Shown here piece after piece: positions 37,181-47,083 of a stretch of DNA of 64,000 bases (within the stretch, counting starts at the first letter, position 1; every line of letters starts with the position of its first letter). Source of the DNA: Legionella nautarum (GTDB taxonomy: Bacteria; Pseudomonadota; Gammaproteobacteria; Legionellales; Legionellaceae). The DNA lies in assembly GCF_001467895.1 (NCBI RefSeq), contig NZ_LNYO01000013.1, forward strand, positions 414,686 through 478,685. Reading direction: 5' to 3'. The translations under genes and the position numbers were made by a program. Below the pieces are notes generated by a model. The model searched no databases. It saw only the letters and a program-made list of their open reading frames with translations, and was not told the origin of the DNA.

Positions 37181-38665
37181 CTAAGGATCCGGCTTCTCAA
37201 TGGTTGTTGTCATGAATTGCTTTGAAAAGGCTTGCGGCGACTCTGATTTCTGCAAATTATCCAGATAAATAAGTTTAAAATAGCTTTTATTGGCTTGAGA
37301 ATTAATATCCGGATTCTCAGGAAAATACTTAAGAAGCGGAAGAAAGGCCGACTGACCTATGATATAGCGTTTATCTCTGTTTTTAGGCGTAAGTCCCCAG
37401 ACATTTTGATAGCTAATTGCTTCTGTTTCTTGGTTATCTAATTGTTTATTGCCGACATACAACATTACATGACCGCCAATATAAATTAAAGTCATTAATG
37501 GATGCCCCTGCGATTTAAGTGTTTCTAGACGGTCATCAATATTTTTCTGCGATAAATCGATAGCAGAATTCAATTTCCCTTGGGCTCCTGAATTTCGAGG
37601 CAGCCAAATACCGAAAGGCGCAAAAATACTTTTCATTTCTTGTGAGCAATCATTAAAAAAGAAAGTACTGCCCCAACCATAGGGTCGATTTTTTAATTGC
37701 TTTAGAATTTTCACCAGGTTTTCTTTAGAAGCGGCTAAAGGCATTAGAGTTGCCGCTTGCGCAGAGATTAAAGCTGTTTTAATGATGGCTTGATTGTACT
37801 CATTTTTAACCGGGATAAGAATAGATGTTTTTGACTCATCTTGTTGAGCAAGCGGGAAGACAGCGCCAATATAACCGGTAAAGCGAAAATTATTTTTGCT
37901 GTCGACAATAGGTGTTTCTGTTTTAGTGATTGCGACCAGATTTTTTTTGGCAGCTTGTTGCCATTGCTTAATAAATTGGGGAGAAGCATAGGCCAGATCA
38001 TTGGTTTTTATCCAAGCAAAATAAGCATCTGGAGTCAGAACTAATGACCATGCCTTATCTTTAGAGGTTGTAAAAACATAGAGAGGTGTACCTGCCCAAA
38101 TTGCTGATTCTTGCAAATTATCAAATGGGAATCCTTGCCCTGGTATACTAATATGATAGAAATCAGGCGCCTGATCCGGTAGGGCACGTGCAAAACTATT
38201 GTCCACGGCGATCGCTCTATTTTCTTCCTTGAAATAACTCGCTTGTATCGTATCAAGGGCCATATTGTGTTTTATTTTATTCCACCAAATGGCATTTTGT
38301 TCTTTAAAATTTTCTGCATAATGGCGATCATTAGGCGCTTTATTGAGGTTATTAAACTCCTCCAATACCTGTAGTTCAACTGTTTTCATAATAGGCAAAA
38401 CTGACTTAACCATTTGCTCACTCCAAGGAGAGAGCGCTTGTGCATCGCTTGCATAATAATGATTATAAAATTGCTGTAACTGTGTTTTTTGATATTTTTG
38501 GCTTAGTAGTGGGGTAGAGTAATCATTGCTGTTTTCCGGTAAATAGTCGTTAATATTTTGACTGTAGTTATCGAGAGGAAAGTCATAAATAGGTACTTCA
38601 ATGGCGAAAGAGACAGTGTCAGAGAGCATTAAACTGATTGAGAAGATAATGTTTTTATTTAGCAT
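37181..38665 (-). CDS. Secreted C40 (NlpC/P60) peptidase with SH3-like domains
   Basis: 494 residues with a signal-peptide-like start. The N-terminal half corresponds to the stabilising domain and two SH3-like domains found in this class (segments ESAIWAGTPLYVF and NNFRFTGYIGAVFP). The C-terminal catalytic domain has YGWGSTFFFNDCSQE with the nucleophile Cys, LPRNSGAQG, and GGHVMLYVG with the catalytic His. The usual role is cleavage within peptidoglycan stem peptides in the periplasm. Convergent with clcA. Confidence 0.82.
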   Translation of the reverse strand: MLNKNIIFSISLMLSDTVSFAIEVPIYDFPLDNYSQNINDYLPENSNDYSTPLLSQKYQKTQLQQFYNHYYASDAQALSPWSEQMVKSVLPIMKTVELQVLEEFNNLNKAPNDRHYAENFKEQNAIWWNKIKHNMALDTIQASYFKEENRAIAVDNSFARALPDQAPDFYHISIPGQGFPFDNLQESAIWAGTPLYVFTTSKDKAWSLVLTPDAYFAWIKTNDLAYASPQFIKQWQQAAKKNLVAITKTETPIVDSKNNFRFTGYIGAVFPLAQQDESKTSILIPVKNEYNQAIIKTALISAQAATLMPLAASKENLVKILKQLKNRPYGWGSTFFFNDCSQEMKSIFAPFGIWLPRNSGAQGKLNSAIDLSQKNIDDRLETLKSQGHPLMTLIYIGGHVMLYVGNKQLDNQETEAISYQNVWGLTPKNRDKRYIIGQSAFLPLLKYFPENPDINSQANKSYFKLIYLDNLQKSESPQAFSKQFMTTTIEKPDP

Positions 38666-38806
38666 AGATAATTAGCTCAACAGAAAAATGGGTCAGGAAA
38701 ATATATATTTTATCATAAATTAATTAACCCGGTAACATTCATGGTCAATGTGTTCCCTTTTTTTTGTTTTTGTTCATTGGTAAATCAGTTCGGTAGCACA
38801 ACCGAC

Positions 38807-39775
38807 CTAATCCATACGAATCACAATTTTCCCAAAATGCTCACGACTTTGCATACGAGCATGAGCCTGCTCAATATCAGAAAAACTAAATTCGGAATCA
38901 ATAATGGGCACAATATGTTTGTTGAGTAAAGCGGTAGCCCAATGCATCTGGGTGGATTTCCACAACGCTGCTTTTTCATTAATGGATTGAGCACGTAAAA
39001 CAAAGCCAATAAGCTGCAGGCGTTTTCTTATCAAAGTGACCAGGTTGAAATCAACTTTGGCGCCTTGCATGCAAGATATCTGTACTAATCTACCCTTTGT
39101 TTGCAAAAGCTCTAAATGCTTTTCAAAGTAATCTCCGCCAATAAAATCAACGATCAAATTAATGGAGTTACTCTCGATAAGGGTGTAAAAATCTTCAGAT
39201 TTGTAGTTAATAACCTTCGTTGCACCCAATTGCAGCGCCTTATCAATTTTTTCTTGAGTACTAGCAGTAGTAAGGACTTTGGCGCCGATGTGTCTGGCCA
39301 TTTGAATGGCAAAAGATGAAATGCCGCTACCAGCGGCATGGATAAGCATCGTTTGACTTTGATTTAAATGTCCGAGTAGAAAGACTGTAGCATGAGCCGT
39401 GACTAAAGCTTCAGGAATAGCTGCAGCATCGCTAAATTCCCAGCCTTTTGGTATGGGCGCTGCCAGTGACTGATTTAGACAGCAATATTCAGCATAGCCT
39501 CCGCTGCCTACTAGCCCGTAAACACGATCGCCAACACTAAACTGTTTAACATGACTACCGATTTCCACAACCTCACCAGCAATTTCTAAACCTGGAATAT
39601 TCGATTCACCTGGAGGAGGAGGGTATTTCCCTTGTCGTTGCATGAGGTCAGCGCGATTTAATCCTGCTGCTTTGACGCGAACAAGCAGCTGATCTTTATG
39701 ATATTGGGGTGTTTCCTGTTCTTTTATAATGATACGGCTTTCTGGTCCAGGAGCGTCAATTGCTGCATAGCGCAT
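38807..39775 (-). CDS. Zinc-free quinone oxidoreductase (PIG3-like, MDR family)
   Basis: 322 residues from ATG 39775 with TGAGGA just upstream. Features: AAGLNRADLMQRQGKYPPPPG, GLEIAGEVVEIG, GDRVYGLVGSGGYAEYC, and the NADPH-binding LIHAAGSGISSFAIQMARHIGAKV. The zinc ligands of alcohol dehydrogenases are absent. Closest in character to the PIG3/QOR group. It probably reduces quinones or enals with NADPH. Confidence 0.88.
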   Translation of the reverse strand: MRYAAIDAPGPESRIIIKEQETPQYHKDQLLVRVKAAGLNRADLMQRQGKYPPPPGESNIPGLEIAGEVVEIGSHVKQFSVGDRVYGLVGSGGYAEYCCLNQSLAAPIPKGWEFSDAAAIPEALVTAHATVFLLGHLNQSQTMLIHAAGSGISSFAIQMARHIGAKVLTTASTQEKIDKALQLGATKVINYKSEDFYTLIESNSINLIVDFIGGDYFEKHLELLQTKGRLVQISCMQGAKVDFNLVTLIRKRLQLIGFVLRAQSINEKAALWKSTQMHWATALLNKHIVPIIDSEFSFSDIEQAHARMQSREHFGKIVIRMD

Positions 39776-39951
39776 AAAAATCCTCATGACATGTTTAGCT
39801 ACTATTCATAACTCATTTATTAATCGGGAACAATATATTCGATTCAAAATTCTCTGATTTAAAACAACCAGCATGGCTGCAATTTAAAAAAGCTCGCTAA
39901 ATAGAAAAACTTCGTTATACTTTTGCACATTGCTAGCAACCTGGTTGTTTG

Positions 39952-40830
39952 ATGGCAAAATACACTAAGCATAAAAAAATAGCGTTATTTTTTATATTTT
40001 TCCAACTATTGGTAACTCTTTTGTTTTTCATTTGGCCGTCATGTTCGGCATTAATTCAATCGTTATTTTTCAGTGACTCTTTTGGTTTGCATAATCGCTT
40101 TGCTTCACTGACTAATTTTCTCGATTTATTACGCGATCCGGATTACGGAAAAGCTATGCTCATTACCTTAGTTATCGCTTTTTCTATCACTTTAATAACC
40201 ATGAGCTTAGGTTTATTACTTGCAATTCTTTTGCAAAAGCGAAATAAAAGCCAAAAGATTTATAAATCCCTGCTTCTGTGGCCTTATGCTGTTGCCCCAG
40301 CAGTGGCCGCGATTTTATGGCGTTTTTTATGTCAACCAACGATAGGTTGGTTGGCACATGATTTTGAACTACTTGGGATAAATTTTAATTATCTTACTCA
40401 TGCTAATCAGGCATTGTTAGTTGTTATTCTGACCGCTAGTTGGCAGCAATTCAGTTATAATTTTCTTTTTTTCTTTGCAGCGTTGAAGGCCATTCCCCAG
40501 TCTCTCCTTGAAGCAGCTATCATTGATGGCGCATCCCCTTGGCGACGTTTTTGGCAAATTATTTTTCCTCTTTTATCACCCACCACCTTCTTTTTATTAG
40601 TGATGAATTTAATTTACGCTTTTTTTGATACCTTCGGTATTATTGACGTCATGACGCATGGCGGGCCTGGTAATAGTACGACGACCTTAATTTATAAAGT
40701 ATATAAAGATGGTTTTGTGGGAATGGATCCGGGAAGTTCCTCTGCGCAATCGATATTGTTAATGCTGATTGTGATCAGCCTCACGCTAATCCAATTTCGT
40801 TACCTTGAAAAAAAGGTGCATTACGAATGA
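39952..40830 (+). CDS. ABC importer permease, UgpA/MalF type
   Basis: 292 residues with six hydrophobic helices and the EAA loop (EAAIIDGASPWRRFWQIIFPLLSP), typical of CUT1 carbohydrate permeases. HGGPGNSTTTLIYKVYKDGF near the C-terminus is characteristic of the UgpA/MalF branch. The start is ATG 39952, though it lacks a clear ribosome site. First gene of a permease-permease-ATPase set with ATGA overlaps. The substrate, sugar or glycerol-3-phosphate, cannot be decided here. Confidence 0.87.
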   Translation: MAKYTKHKKIALFFIFFQLLVTLLFFIWPSCSALIQSLFFSDSFGLHNRFASLTNFLDLLRDPDYGKAMLITLVIAFSITLITMSLGLLLAILLQKRNKSQKIYKSLLLWPYAVAPAVAAILWRFLCQPTIGWLAHDFELLGINFNYLTHANQALLVVILTASWQQFSYNFLFFFAALKAIPQSLLEAAIIDGASPWRRFWQIIFPLLSPTTFFLLVMNLIYAFFDTFGIIDVMTHGGPGNSTTTLIYKVYKDGFVGMDPGSSSAQSILLMLIVISLTLIQFRYLEKKVHYE

Positions 40831-41657
40831 AAATGATAAGACGATTATTAGCTCATAGTGTGTTGATTGGATTTATAACGGTTCTATTTCTACCACTTTA
40901 CTTAGCACTGGTTGCTGCTAGTCATGAAGGTGCTGCAATGATGCATGCCCCCTTGCCGGTATGGCCGGGCACGGCTTTATTTCATAATATAAAGAGCGTA
41001 CTCACGGAAGGATTGATGGCTACCGGAGGGCAGCCAGTAGGGCAGATGTTAATCAATAGTTTATTAATGGCAGTGTTAATCGCGGTAGGTAAGATTATCT
41101 TGGCTTTATTCTCGGCTTTTGCGCTAGTGTATTTTGAGTTGCCCTTAAAACGAGTTTTCTTTGCGCTTATTTTTTCAACGATGATGTTGCCTGTTGAAGT
41201 GCGTATTGTGCCTACCTTCCAAGTCATTGCTTCCTTTTCATGGTTAAATACCTTTGCAGGGCTTAGCTTACCATTGATGGCCTCGGCAACTGCGACTTTT
41301 TTATTTAGACAATTTTTTAAAACAATTCCACCAGAGCTTGTTGATGCTGCAAAATTAGATGGGGCCGGACCAGTTCGATTCTTTCTTGATATTCTGCTTC
41401 CCTTATCGAAAACACAAATTGCTGCTTTGTTTATAATTCTTTTTGTCTATGGTTGGAATCAGTATTTATGGCCTTTGGTTATTACAACAGAGACTAATAT
41501 GGCGACCATCGTGATGGGTATTCGTTATTTAGCCGGTGTTGCGGATCAAATTCCTCAGTGGCATTACATCATGACAGTTGCGCTCATTGCTTTATTACCA
41601 CCCTGTCTAGTCGTAGTGACGATGCAACGTTGGTTTGAAAAGGGGTTAACTCATTAA
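40827..41657 (+). CDS. ABC importer permease, UgpE/MalG type
   Basis: 276 residues, six membrane segments, EAA-loop ELVDAAKLDGAGPVRFFLDILLPLSK and the late NQYLWPLV segment, as in UgpE/MalG. Forms the heterodimeric channel with the preceding permease. Overlaps it by ATGA and abuts the ATPase gene. Confidence 0.88.
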   Translation: MKMIRRLLAHSVLIGFITVLFLPLYLALVAASHEGAAMMHAPLPVWPGTALFHNIKSVLTEGLMATGGQPVGQMLINSLLMAVLIAVGKIILALFSAFALVYFELPLKRVFFALIFSTMMLPVEVRIVPTFQVIASFSWLNTFAGLSLPLMASATATFLFRQFFKTIPPELVDAAKLDGAGPVRFFLDILLPLSKTQIAALFIILFVYGWNQYLWPLVITTETNMATIVMGIRYLAGVADQIPQWHYIMTVALIALLPPCLVVVTMQRWFEKGLTH

Positions 41658-42749
41658 ATGTCAACGGTAAATTTAGTCAAAGTCAGTAAATATCAAGGGC
41701 AACAGCTTATTCTTGATCAACTGAGCTTAACAATTGATAAAGGTGAATTTGTTGCTGTTGTAGGGCCTTCCGGTTGCGGTAAATCAACCTTGCTTCGTTT
41801 GGTTGCGGGATTAGATACGGTCAGCTCCGGAAATATTTTAATTAATAATCAATGTGTTAATGAAATACCTCCCGCAAAACGGGACATGGCGATGGTATTT
41901 CAAAATTATGCACTTTATCCTCATATGACTGTATTTGATAACATGGCCTATGGCTTAAAAATGCGAGGGATGAAAACTGATCTTATTCGTCAAAAAGTGG
42001 CTGAAGTTGCCGCTTTATTGCATTTATCGGATTATTTGACGCGTAAACCCTCAGCACTTTCTGGTGGGCAACGCCAACGGGTGGCGATGGGAAGGGCGAT
42101 TGTTCGCTCACCGGCGGTGTTTTTATTTGATGAGCCGTTATCAAACCTGGATGCAAAATTACGCAATGAAATGCGTCAAGAAATAAAAAAATTGCATCAA
42201 CAATTAAAAACAACCTCTCTTTATGTTACCCATGATCAGACAGAAGCAATGACCATGGCTTCCAGAGTTCTTGTTTTAAATAAAGGAAGGGTAGAGCAAA
42301 TTGGTACCCCGCGGAATTTGTATCAACAACCTGCCTCCCTCTTTGTTGCCGGTTTTACCGGTCATTATCCAATTAATTTTTTGGCGGCAAAAGTTAATCT
42401 GAGTTCGCAAAAAGTCATTTCTGAGCTTGGTTTTGAGTTAGCTTTGCCTAAACTCAATGAATCAGTAACCTGTGGAGAAGAGGTGATTTTAGGCATAAGG
42501 CCTGAGCATCTTAATATCGTAGCCAATAATAAACCAGGGGCAATTTCAGTAAAAGTAGAATATATTGATGATATGGGTGCAGATAAATTAATTCAGACTC
42601 TGAGTTTATGTGGTAAGGCGCGTTTTTCTATAAGGACATCAGCCGATACGGAAGTGATCAATAATCAACTTGCTTTAGACTTAGTGATTAAAAAAGCAAA
42701 TTTATTCCATAAAAAAACAGGTTTGCGTTTAGGAGGATGGCATGACTAA
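41658..42749 (+). CDS. ABC importer ATPase, UgpC/MalK type
   Basis: 363 residues. Walker A GPSGCGKST (~residues 36-44), Q-loop VFQNYALYPHM, signature LSGGQRQRVAMGRAI, Walker B FLFDEPLSNLDAKLR, H-loop VTHDQTEAM, and a C-terminal MalK-like TOBE region (LGIRPEHLNI). It energises the two permeases. No substrate-binding protein gene accompanies the set. Its stop overlaps the next gene by eight bases. Confidence 0.92.
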   Translation: MSTVNLVKVSKYQGQQLILDQLSLTIDKGEFVAVVGPSGCGKSTLLRLVAGLDTVSSGNILINNQCVNEIPPAKRDMAMVFQNYALYPHMTVFDNMAYGLKMRGMKTDLIRQKVAEVAALLHLSDYLTRKPSALSGGQRQRVAMGRAIVRSPAVFLFDEPLSNLDAKLRNEMRQEIKKLHQQLKTTSLYVTHDQTEAMTMASRVLVLNKGRVEQIGTPRNLYQQPASLFVAGFTGHYPINFLAAKVNLSSQKVISELGFELALPKLNESVTCGEEVILGIRPEHLNIVANNKPGAISVKVEYIDDMGADKLIQTLSLCGKARFSIRTSADTEVINNQLALDLVIKKANLFHKKTGLRLGGWHD

Positions 42750-43617
42750 CGACAGTAAAGCGTTACGCGAGATTGATAAACCCTTCTATCGTTATTGGCA
42801 AGCTTTATATCATTCATTTTTTAATAGTGAGTTATACGTCGATGTAGGGAAACGTTGGAGAGGGCTTGCCCTAGGTTATTTACTGCTTTTAATGTTTGTT
42901 GTAACACTGCCGTTTTCTTGGCGGGTCAGCATGGATTTCCGGCAATTTTTTATGCAAGACTTGATTCGGCCTTTGGAGCAATTGCCAAAATTATATATTC
43001 AAAATGGTACCGTATCACTCAATGAGCCTATGCCCTATGTGATAAAAAACAAGCTAAATCAGGCGGTCGCCATTGTTGATACGACAGGTACAGTCAAAAC
43101 TATCGATCAAACTTACCCTTTTTTGAATATCTTAATCACCAAGGACAAACTGTTTTATCGCTTTCCCTCACCGCAATTCTTTTTTAATCTGGACCATGTT
43201 CAGAATCCAGTGAGTCCCATTTATGTTTATCCATTTAGTGAGCATAGTAATGCGGTATTTGATGGCAAGGAATGGGTTAAGTCGTCTGGAATACTACATT
43301 TAAAAACCTTTTTTGGATTTTTGATTTACCCAACTATTGCTCTCGTATTTTTTGCAATGTTCCTTATTATCCTGCTGGCCTTTGCATTGATGGGGCAATT
43401 TATTGCAAAATTATTAAAATTTTCAATCAGTTATAAGCAGTCCTCTCGTTTAACAATGGTGAGTATAACTCCATTTATGATAGTCTTATGGATCCTTTTA
43501 ACCTGTGGGTGGTTTTCTAATCGCGCCGGCTTTTTTATGCCCCTGCTTTTCATCCTCTATTTTTGTTATGCTGTAATATCACTTAGAAAAGAGAGCCAAA
43601 AGCTGGTGGTTATGTGA
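42742..43617 (+). CDS. Membrane protein of unknown function (DUF1189-like)
   Basis: 291 residues with one hydrophobic helix near residue 50 (LGYLLLLMFVVTLPFSW), an extracytoplasmic middle domain (LPKLYIQNGTVSLNEP), and three more helices at the C-terminus. The FYRYWQALYHSFFNSELYVDV start and the membrane/periplasmic arrangement recall DUF1189 proteins, but I am not certain. It overlaps the ATPase gene and the following hydrolase, so it is part of the same operon. Confidence 0.65.
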   Translation: MTNDSKALREIDKPFYRYWQALYHSFFNSELYVDVGKRWRGLALGYLLLLMFVVTLPFSWRVSMDFRQFFMQDLIRPLEQLPKLYIQNGTVSLNEPMPYVIKNKLNQAVAIVDTTGTVKTIDQTYPFLNILITKDKLFYRFPSPQFFFNLDHVQNPVSPIYVYPFSEHSNAVFDGKEWVKSSGILHLKTFFGFLIYPTIALVFFAMFLIILLAFALMGQFIAKLLKFSISYKQSSRLTMVSITPFMIVLWILLTCGWFSNRAGFFMPLLFILYFCYAVISLRKESQKLVVM

Positions 43618-44405
43618 GGGACTTGATTCATTTTGCTCATGGTAATGGCTTTCCATCTCCATGCTATAAGCAATTATTTAAGGGATTAGAAGAACGTTAT
43701 GATTGCTGTTATATCGATAGAATTGGCCACGATCATAAGTTTCCAGTGACGGAGAATTGGCATTTTCTAGTTGATGAAATTATCGATAGTATTAAACAAC
43801 AAGCTAAGCAACCCGTTATCGCTGTCGGACATTCATTCGGTGGGGTTTTAAGTGCTCTGGCAGCGATAGAGCAGCCGTCTTTATTTAAGGCAGTCATTAT
43901 GCTCGATTCGCCGCTGATTGGACGCTTTAAATCAAGTATGGTGCGTCTGGCTAAAGCTCTGGGGGTGATTGATCGCGTGACGCCAGCTTTTCGCACGCGA
44001 GAGCGAAGAGAGCACTGGCAAAATAGGGAGCAGCTGATAAGTTACCTGCGCGAAAAGGAGTTGTTTAAATCATTTACCGATGAATGCTTACAAGATTATA
44101 TTGATTATGGTTTAGAAAAAACGGGCGAAGGCTACGCGCTCCGCTTTAATCGGCATATTGAGTATTTAATCTATCGTACGATTCCCCATCATTTAGCGGA
44201 ATACGAAGGTAAATTAAAGACTCCAACTGCATTGATTTATGGTGATAAGAGCAGTGTTGTGGATCGATTAGACCTTCGCTACATGAAAAAAAATTACAAC
44301 ATATTGAGCTACAAAACGGAGGGAACTCATATGTTTCCAATGGAGCATCCCACCGAGGTAGTGAAGCAAATTTTCTACCTCTTGGATGCTATACTAAAAA
44401 AATGA
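43614..44405 (+). CDS. Alpha/beta hydrolase
   Basis: 263 residues, GTG start inside a GTGA overlap with the membrane protein. Fold markers: oxyanion HGNGFP at the N-terminus, nucleophile elbow GHSFGG around residue 71, and a C-terminal His in GTHMFPMEHP. The substrate is unknown. The strict coupling to the ABC cluster suggests processing of the imported compound or of a lipid; this is inference. Confidence 0.82.
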   Translation: MRDLIHFAHGNGFPSPCYKQLFKGLEERYDCCYIDRIGHDHKFPVTENWHFLVDEIIDSIKQQAKQPVIAVGHSFGGVLSALAAIEQPSLFKAVIMLDSPLIGRFKSSMVRLAKALGVIDRVTPAFRTRERREHWQNREQLISYLREKELFKSFTDECLQDYIDYGLEKTGEGYALRFNRHIEYLIYRTIPHHLAEYEGKLKTPTALIYGDKSSVVDRLDLRYMKKNYNILSYKTEGTHMFPMEHPTEVVKQIFYLLDAILKK

Positions 44406-44456
44406 GTTAATGGTATTGTTCAATACAAAGGACCGTTTTTTAATAAGGAGAAACCC

Positions 44457-46928
44457 GTGTTGCAAAGTCTAATTATTTTAGCCGTTTTGTCAGTAGCCCT
44501 TTTATTATTTTCCCGTCAAGCATCTCTTGCGGTTTGGGCTATCAGTTATGCAGTGTTTGCCTTATTAATTGAACGTTATGGCTCACCAGGTATGCTTGCA
44601 CAAATTTTCTTATGGGCGGTATTCGCAGTCCTTGTCTTGGGTTCAATAAAACCATTACGTCGGAATTTATTATCGCGTCATCTCTTTCCTATAATTAGCA
44701 AAACAATGCCCGCGATGTCTGCAACTGAACGAGAGGCTTTAGAGGCTGGAACGGTAAGTTGGGAGGGTGATTTATTCAGCGGTGCGCCAGATTTCAATGT
44801 TTTACTCAACGCGCCAGTGGTGAAATTAACCGCTGATGAACAAGCTTTTATGGACGGACCAGTCAATGAATTATGTCGCATGATTGACGATTGGGATATT
44901 ACTCATGTACGTACTGATATGCCTCCCGAAATGTGGCAGTTTATCAAGGAGAAAGGTTTTTTTGGCCTGATCATTCCCAAAGAGTATGGCGGCCATGATT
45001 TTTCTGCGACAGCGCAAATGTCTATTTTAGCAAAAATATATGGGCGCTCAGTGACTGTTGGCAGCACTGTTTCTGTGCCTAATTCCTTAGGCCCAGCCGA
45101 GCTGCTATTAAAATATGGAACGAAAGAGCAAAAGGATTATTATTTACCCCGCTTAGCGGATGGACGAGAAATTCCATGCTTTGCTTTAACAGGACCTAAT
45201 GCCGGTTCGGATGCGGCATCGATTCCCGATAAAGGCGTTGTCTGTCGCCAAACTGTGAATGGTCAGGAAGTTTTGGGTGTCCGCTTAACTTGGAATAAAC
45301 GTTATATTACGCTTTGCCCAGTAGCAACCGTAATAGGCTTAGCCTTCCGCTTATTCGATCCTGATAATCTCTTAGGCAAAGGATCTGATGTGGGAATCAG
45401 TTGTGCTTTAATTCCTGCTAATACCCCTGGCGTCATTAAAGGTAGGCGTCATTTCCCTTTAAATACTGCCTTTCTAAATGGTCCAACTCAAGGCAAAGAT
45501 GTGTTTGTTCCTATGGATTATTTAATTGGTGGGGCCGATATGGCCGGACATGGCTGGCGCATGTTAATGGAGTGTTTAAGCGCCGGACGTGCTATTTCTT
45601 TACCTTCCAGTTCTGCGGGTGGTTCGCAAGCCGGTGCCCTTGCAAGTGGTGCTTATGCTAGAGTCCGTAAACAATTTAATCAAGCAATCGCTAATTTTGA
45701 AGGAATAGAAGAACCTTTAGCTCGTATTGCCGCCAATACTTATATGATTGATGCAGGGTTAACAATGACTGCTGCTGCAATCGATCATGGCGCAAAACCC
45801 TCTGTGGCTGGTGCTATCTTGAAATTCCACACGACTGAGCGTGCTCGTCAACTTGTTATGGATGCAATGGATATTCACGGTGGCAAAGGAATTTGTTTAG
45901 GTCCCAACAATTATCTAGGACGTGGTTATCAAAATGCACCTATTGGTATTACTGTTGAAGGGGCAAATATCTTAACGCGTAATTTGATTATATTCGGACA
46001 AGGTGCGATCCGTTGCCATCCTTATGTATTCAAAGAATTAGAAAGTGTAAGAGAAAAGAATCTGAACCATTTTGACAAAGCGTTTTGGGGGCATATTGGA
46101 TTTGTCTTTGCTAATTTAACCAAGTCGTTCATCTTTGCATTTACTGATGGACGCTTTACAGCTACTCCGCCAAGTGCAGCTAAGCGTTATTATCAACTGA
46201 TTCATCGTTATAGCGCGAACCTTGCTTTTCTTGCTGATTTCTCCATGGCAGTGCTGGGCGGTGAGTTGAAACGAAAAGAAATGATTTCTGCTCGTTTAGG
46301 TGATGTTTTATCTAAACTCTATCTAAGTTCCGCAGTTTTAAAACGTTTCCATGATGATGGTGAACAACTTGCTGATTTGCCCTTAGTTGAGTGGTGCTGT
46401 CAGCAATTGATGCATGAAAGTGAGTTGGCGATTCGGGGCGTGATAGCGAACTTCCCAATGCGCTGGGCACGTGTGGTGCTGAAATTATTTTTACAACCTT
46501 TTGGTAGCCAACGGCCTGAGCCTTCGGATAAATTAAGTCAAAAATTGGCGCACATGCTCACGGAACCGAACGAAACTCGCAACCGGTTAACCCGTTTTGC
46601 CTTTTCAGAAGCACTCCCTAATTGCCCGCTTGGACGGCTAGAGGAAACTTTCAATAAGTTATACGCAGTAGAAGAGTTGGAAAAGAAAGTGAGTCGTGCA
46701 GCCAAAAAAGGCCAATTACAATCATTAACCTTGCTTGAGCAAATTGATGAGGCTGTGCATGCAGGTATTTTAGATACTAAGGAAGCTCAACAATTGAAAG
46801 ATGCTGAATATGCAAGGCAAGAAATTATTGCTGTAGATGATTTTGCTGATGAAGAATTACGTAGACAACCAGTCGTGAGTAAAGCGAAAAAATCCAGCAG
46901 TTATGACGATTTAGCTGAAACGGTCTAA
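44457..46928 (+). CDS. fadE: Acyl-CoA dehydrogenase FadE
   Basis: 823 residues (E. coli FadE 814), GTG start with AAGGAG eight bases before it. The N-terminus has two hydrophobic segments, unusual for acyl-CoA dehydrogenases but typical of FadE. Then follow the FAD/acyl-CoA domain (IPKEYGGHDFSATAQ, ALTGPNAGSDAASIPDKG), the HGGKGICLGPNNYLGRGYQ helix region, and a long C-terminal extension. It catalyses the first step of beta-oxidation. Confidence 0.94.
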   Translation: MLQSLIILAVLSVALLLFSRQASLAVWAISYAVFALLIERYGSPGMLAQIFLWAVFAVLVLGSIKPLRRNLLSRHLFPIISKTMPAMSATEREALEAGTVSWEGDLFSGAPDFNVLLNAPVVKLTADEQAFMDGPVNELCRMIDDWDITHVRTDMPPEMWQFIKEKGFFGLIIPKEYGGHDFSATAQMSILAKIYGRSVTVGSTVSVPNSLGPAELLLKYGTKEQKDYYLPRLADGREIPCFALTGPNAGSDAASIPDKGVVCRQTVNGQEVLGVRLTWNKRYITLCPVATVIGLAFRLFDPDNLLGKGSDVGISCALIPANTPGVIKGRRHFPLNTAFLNGPTQGKDVFVPMDYLIGGADMAGHGWRMLMECLSAGRAISLPSSSAGGSQAGALASGAYARVRKQFNQAIANFEGIEEPLARIAANTYMIDAGLTMTAAAIDHGAKPSVAGAILKFHTTERARQLVMDAMDIHGGKGICLGPNNYLGRGYQNAPIGITVEGANILTRNLIIFGQGAIRCHPYVFKELESVREKNLNHFDKAFWGHIGFVFANLTKSFIFAFTDGRFTATPPSAAKRYYQLIHRYSANLAFLADFSMAVLGGELKRKEMISARLGDVLSKLYLSSAVLKRFHDDGEQLADLPLVEWCCQQLMHESELAIRGVIANFPMRWARVVLKLFLQPFGSQRPEPSDKLSQKLAHMLTEPNETRNRLTRFAFSEALPNCPLGRLEETFNKLYAVEELEKKVSRAAKKGQLQSLTLLEQIDEAVHAGILDTKEAQQLKDAEYARQEIIAVDDFADEELRRQPVVSKAKKSSSYDDLAETV

Positions 46929-46955
46929 CCCGTGGGAATTCTCCTCTCTACGGAT

Positions 46956-46998
46956 GTTATTGTCATCCTGCCTGCGCAGGCATAGGGATGACAATAAC
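46956..46998. terminator. Nested inverted repeat between fadE and minE
   Basis: Outer arms 46956-46969 and 46985-46998 (GTTATTGTCATCC / GGATGACAATAAC) pair at 13 of 14 bases and enclose the 14-base palindrome TGCCTGCGCAGGCA (46969-46982). It lies between convergent genes and lacks a T-tract, so a repeat element acting as a two-way transcription barrier is the best reading. Confidence 0.55.
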
Positions 46999-47083
46999 AA
47001 AATACCAACCAACGTATTTTAACAAATGCCCCGATGCCTTTAGTATGAGATGTTAGGTTAAGCTTGAGAATCTGAGAACTAAC

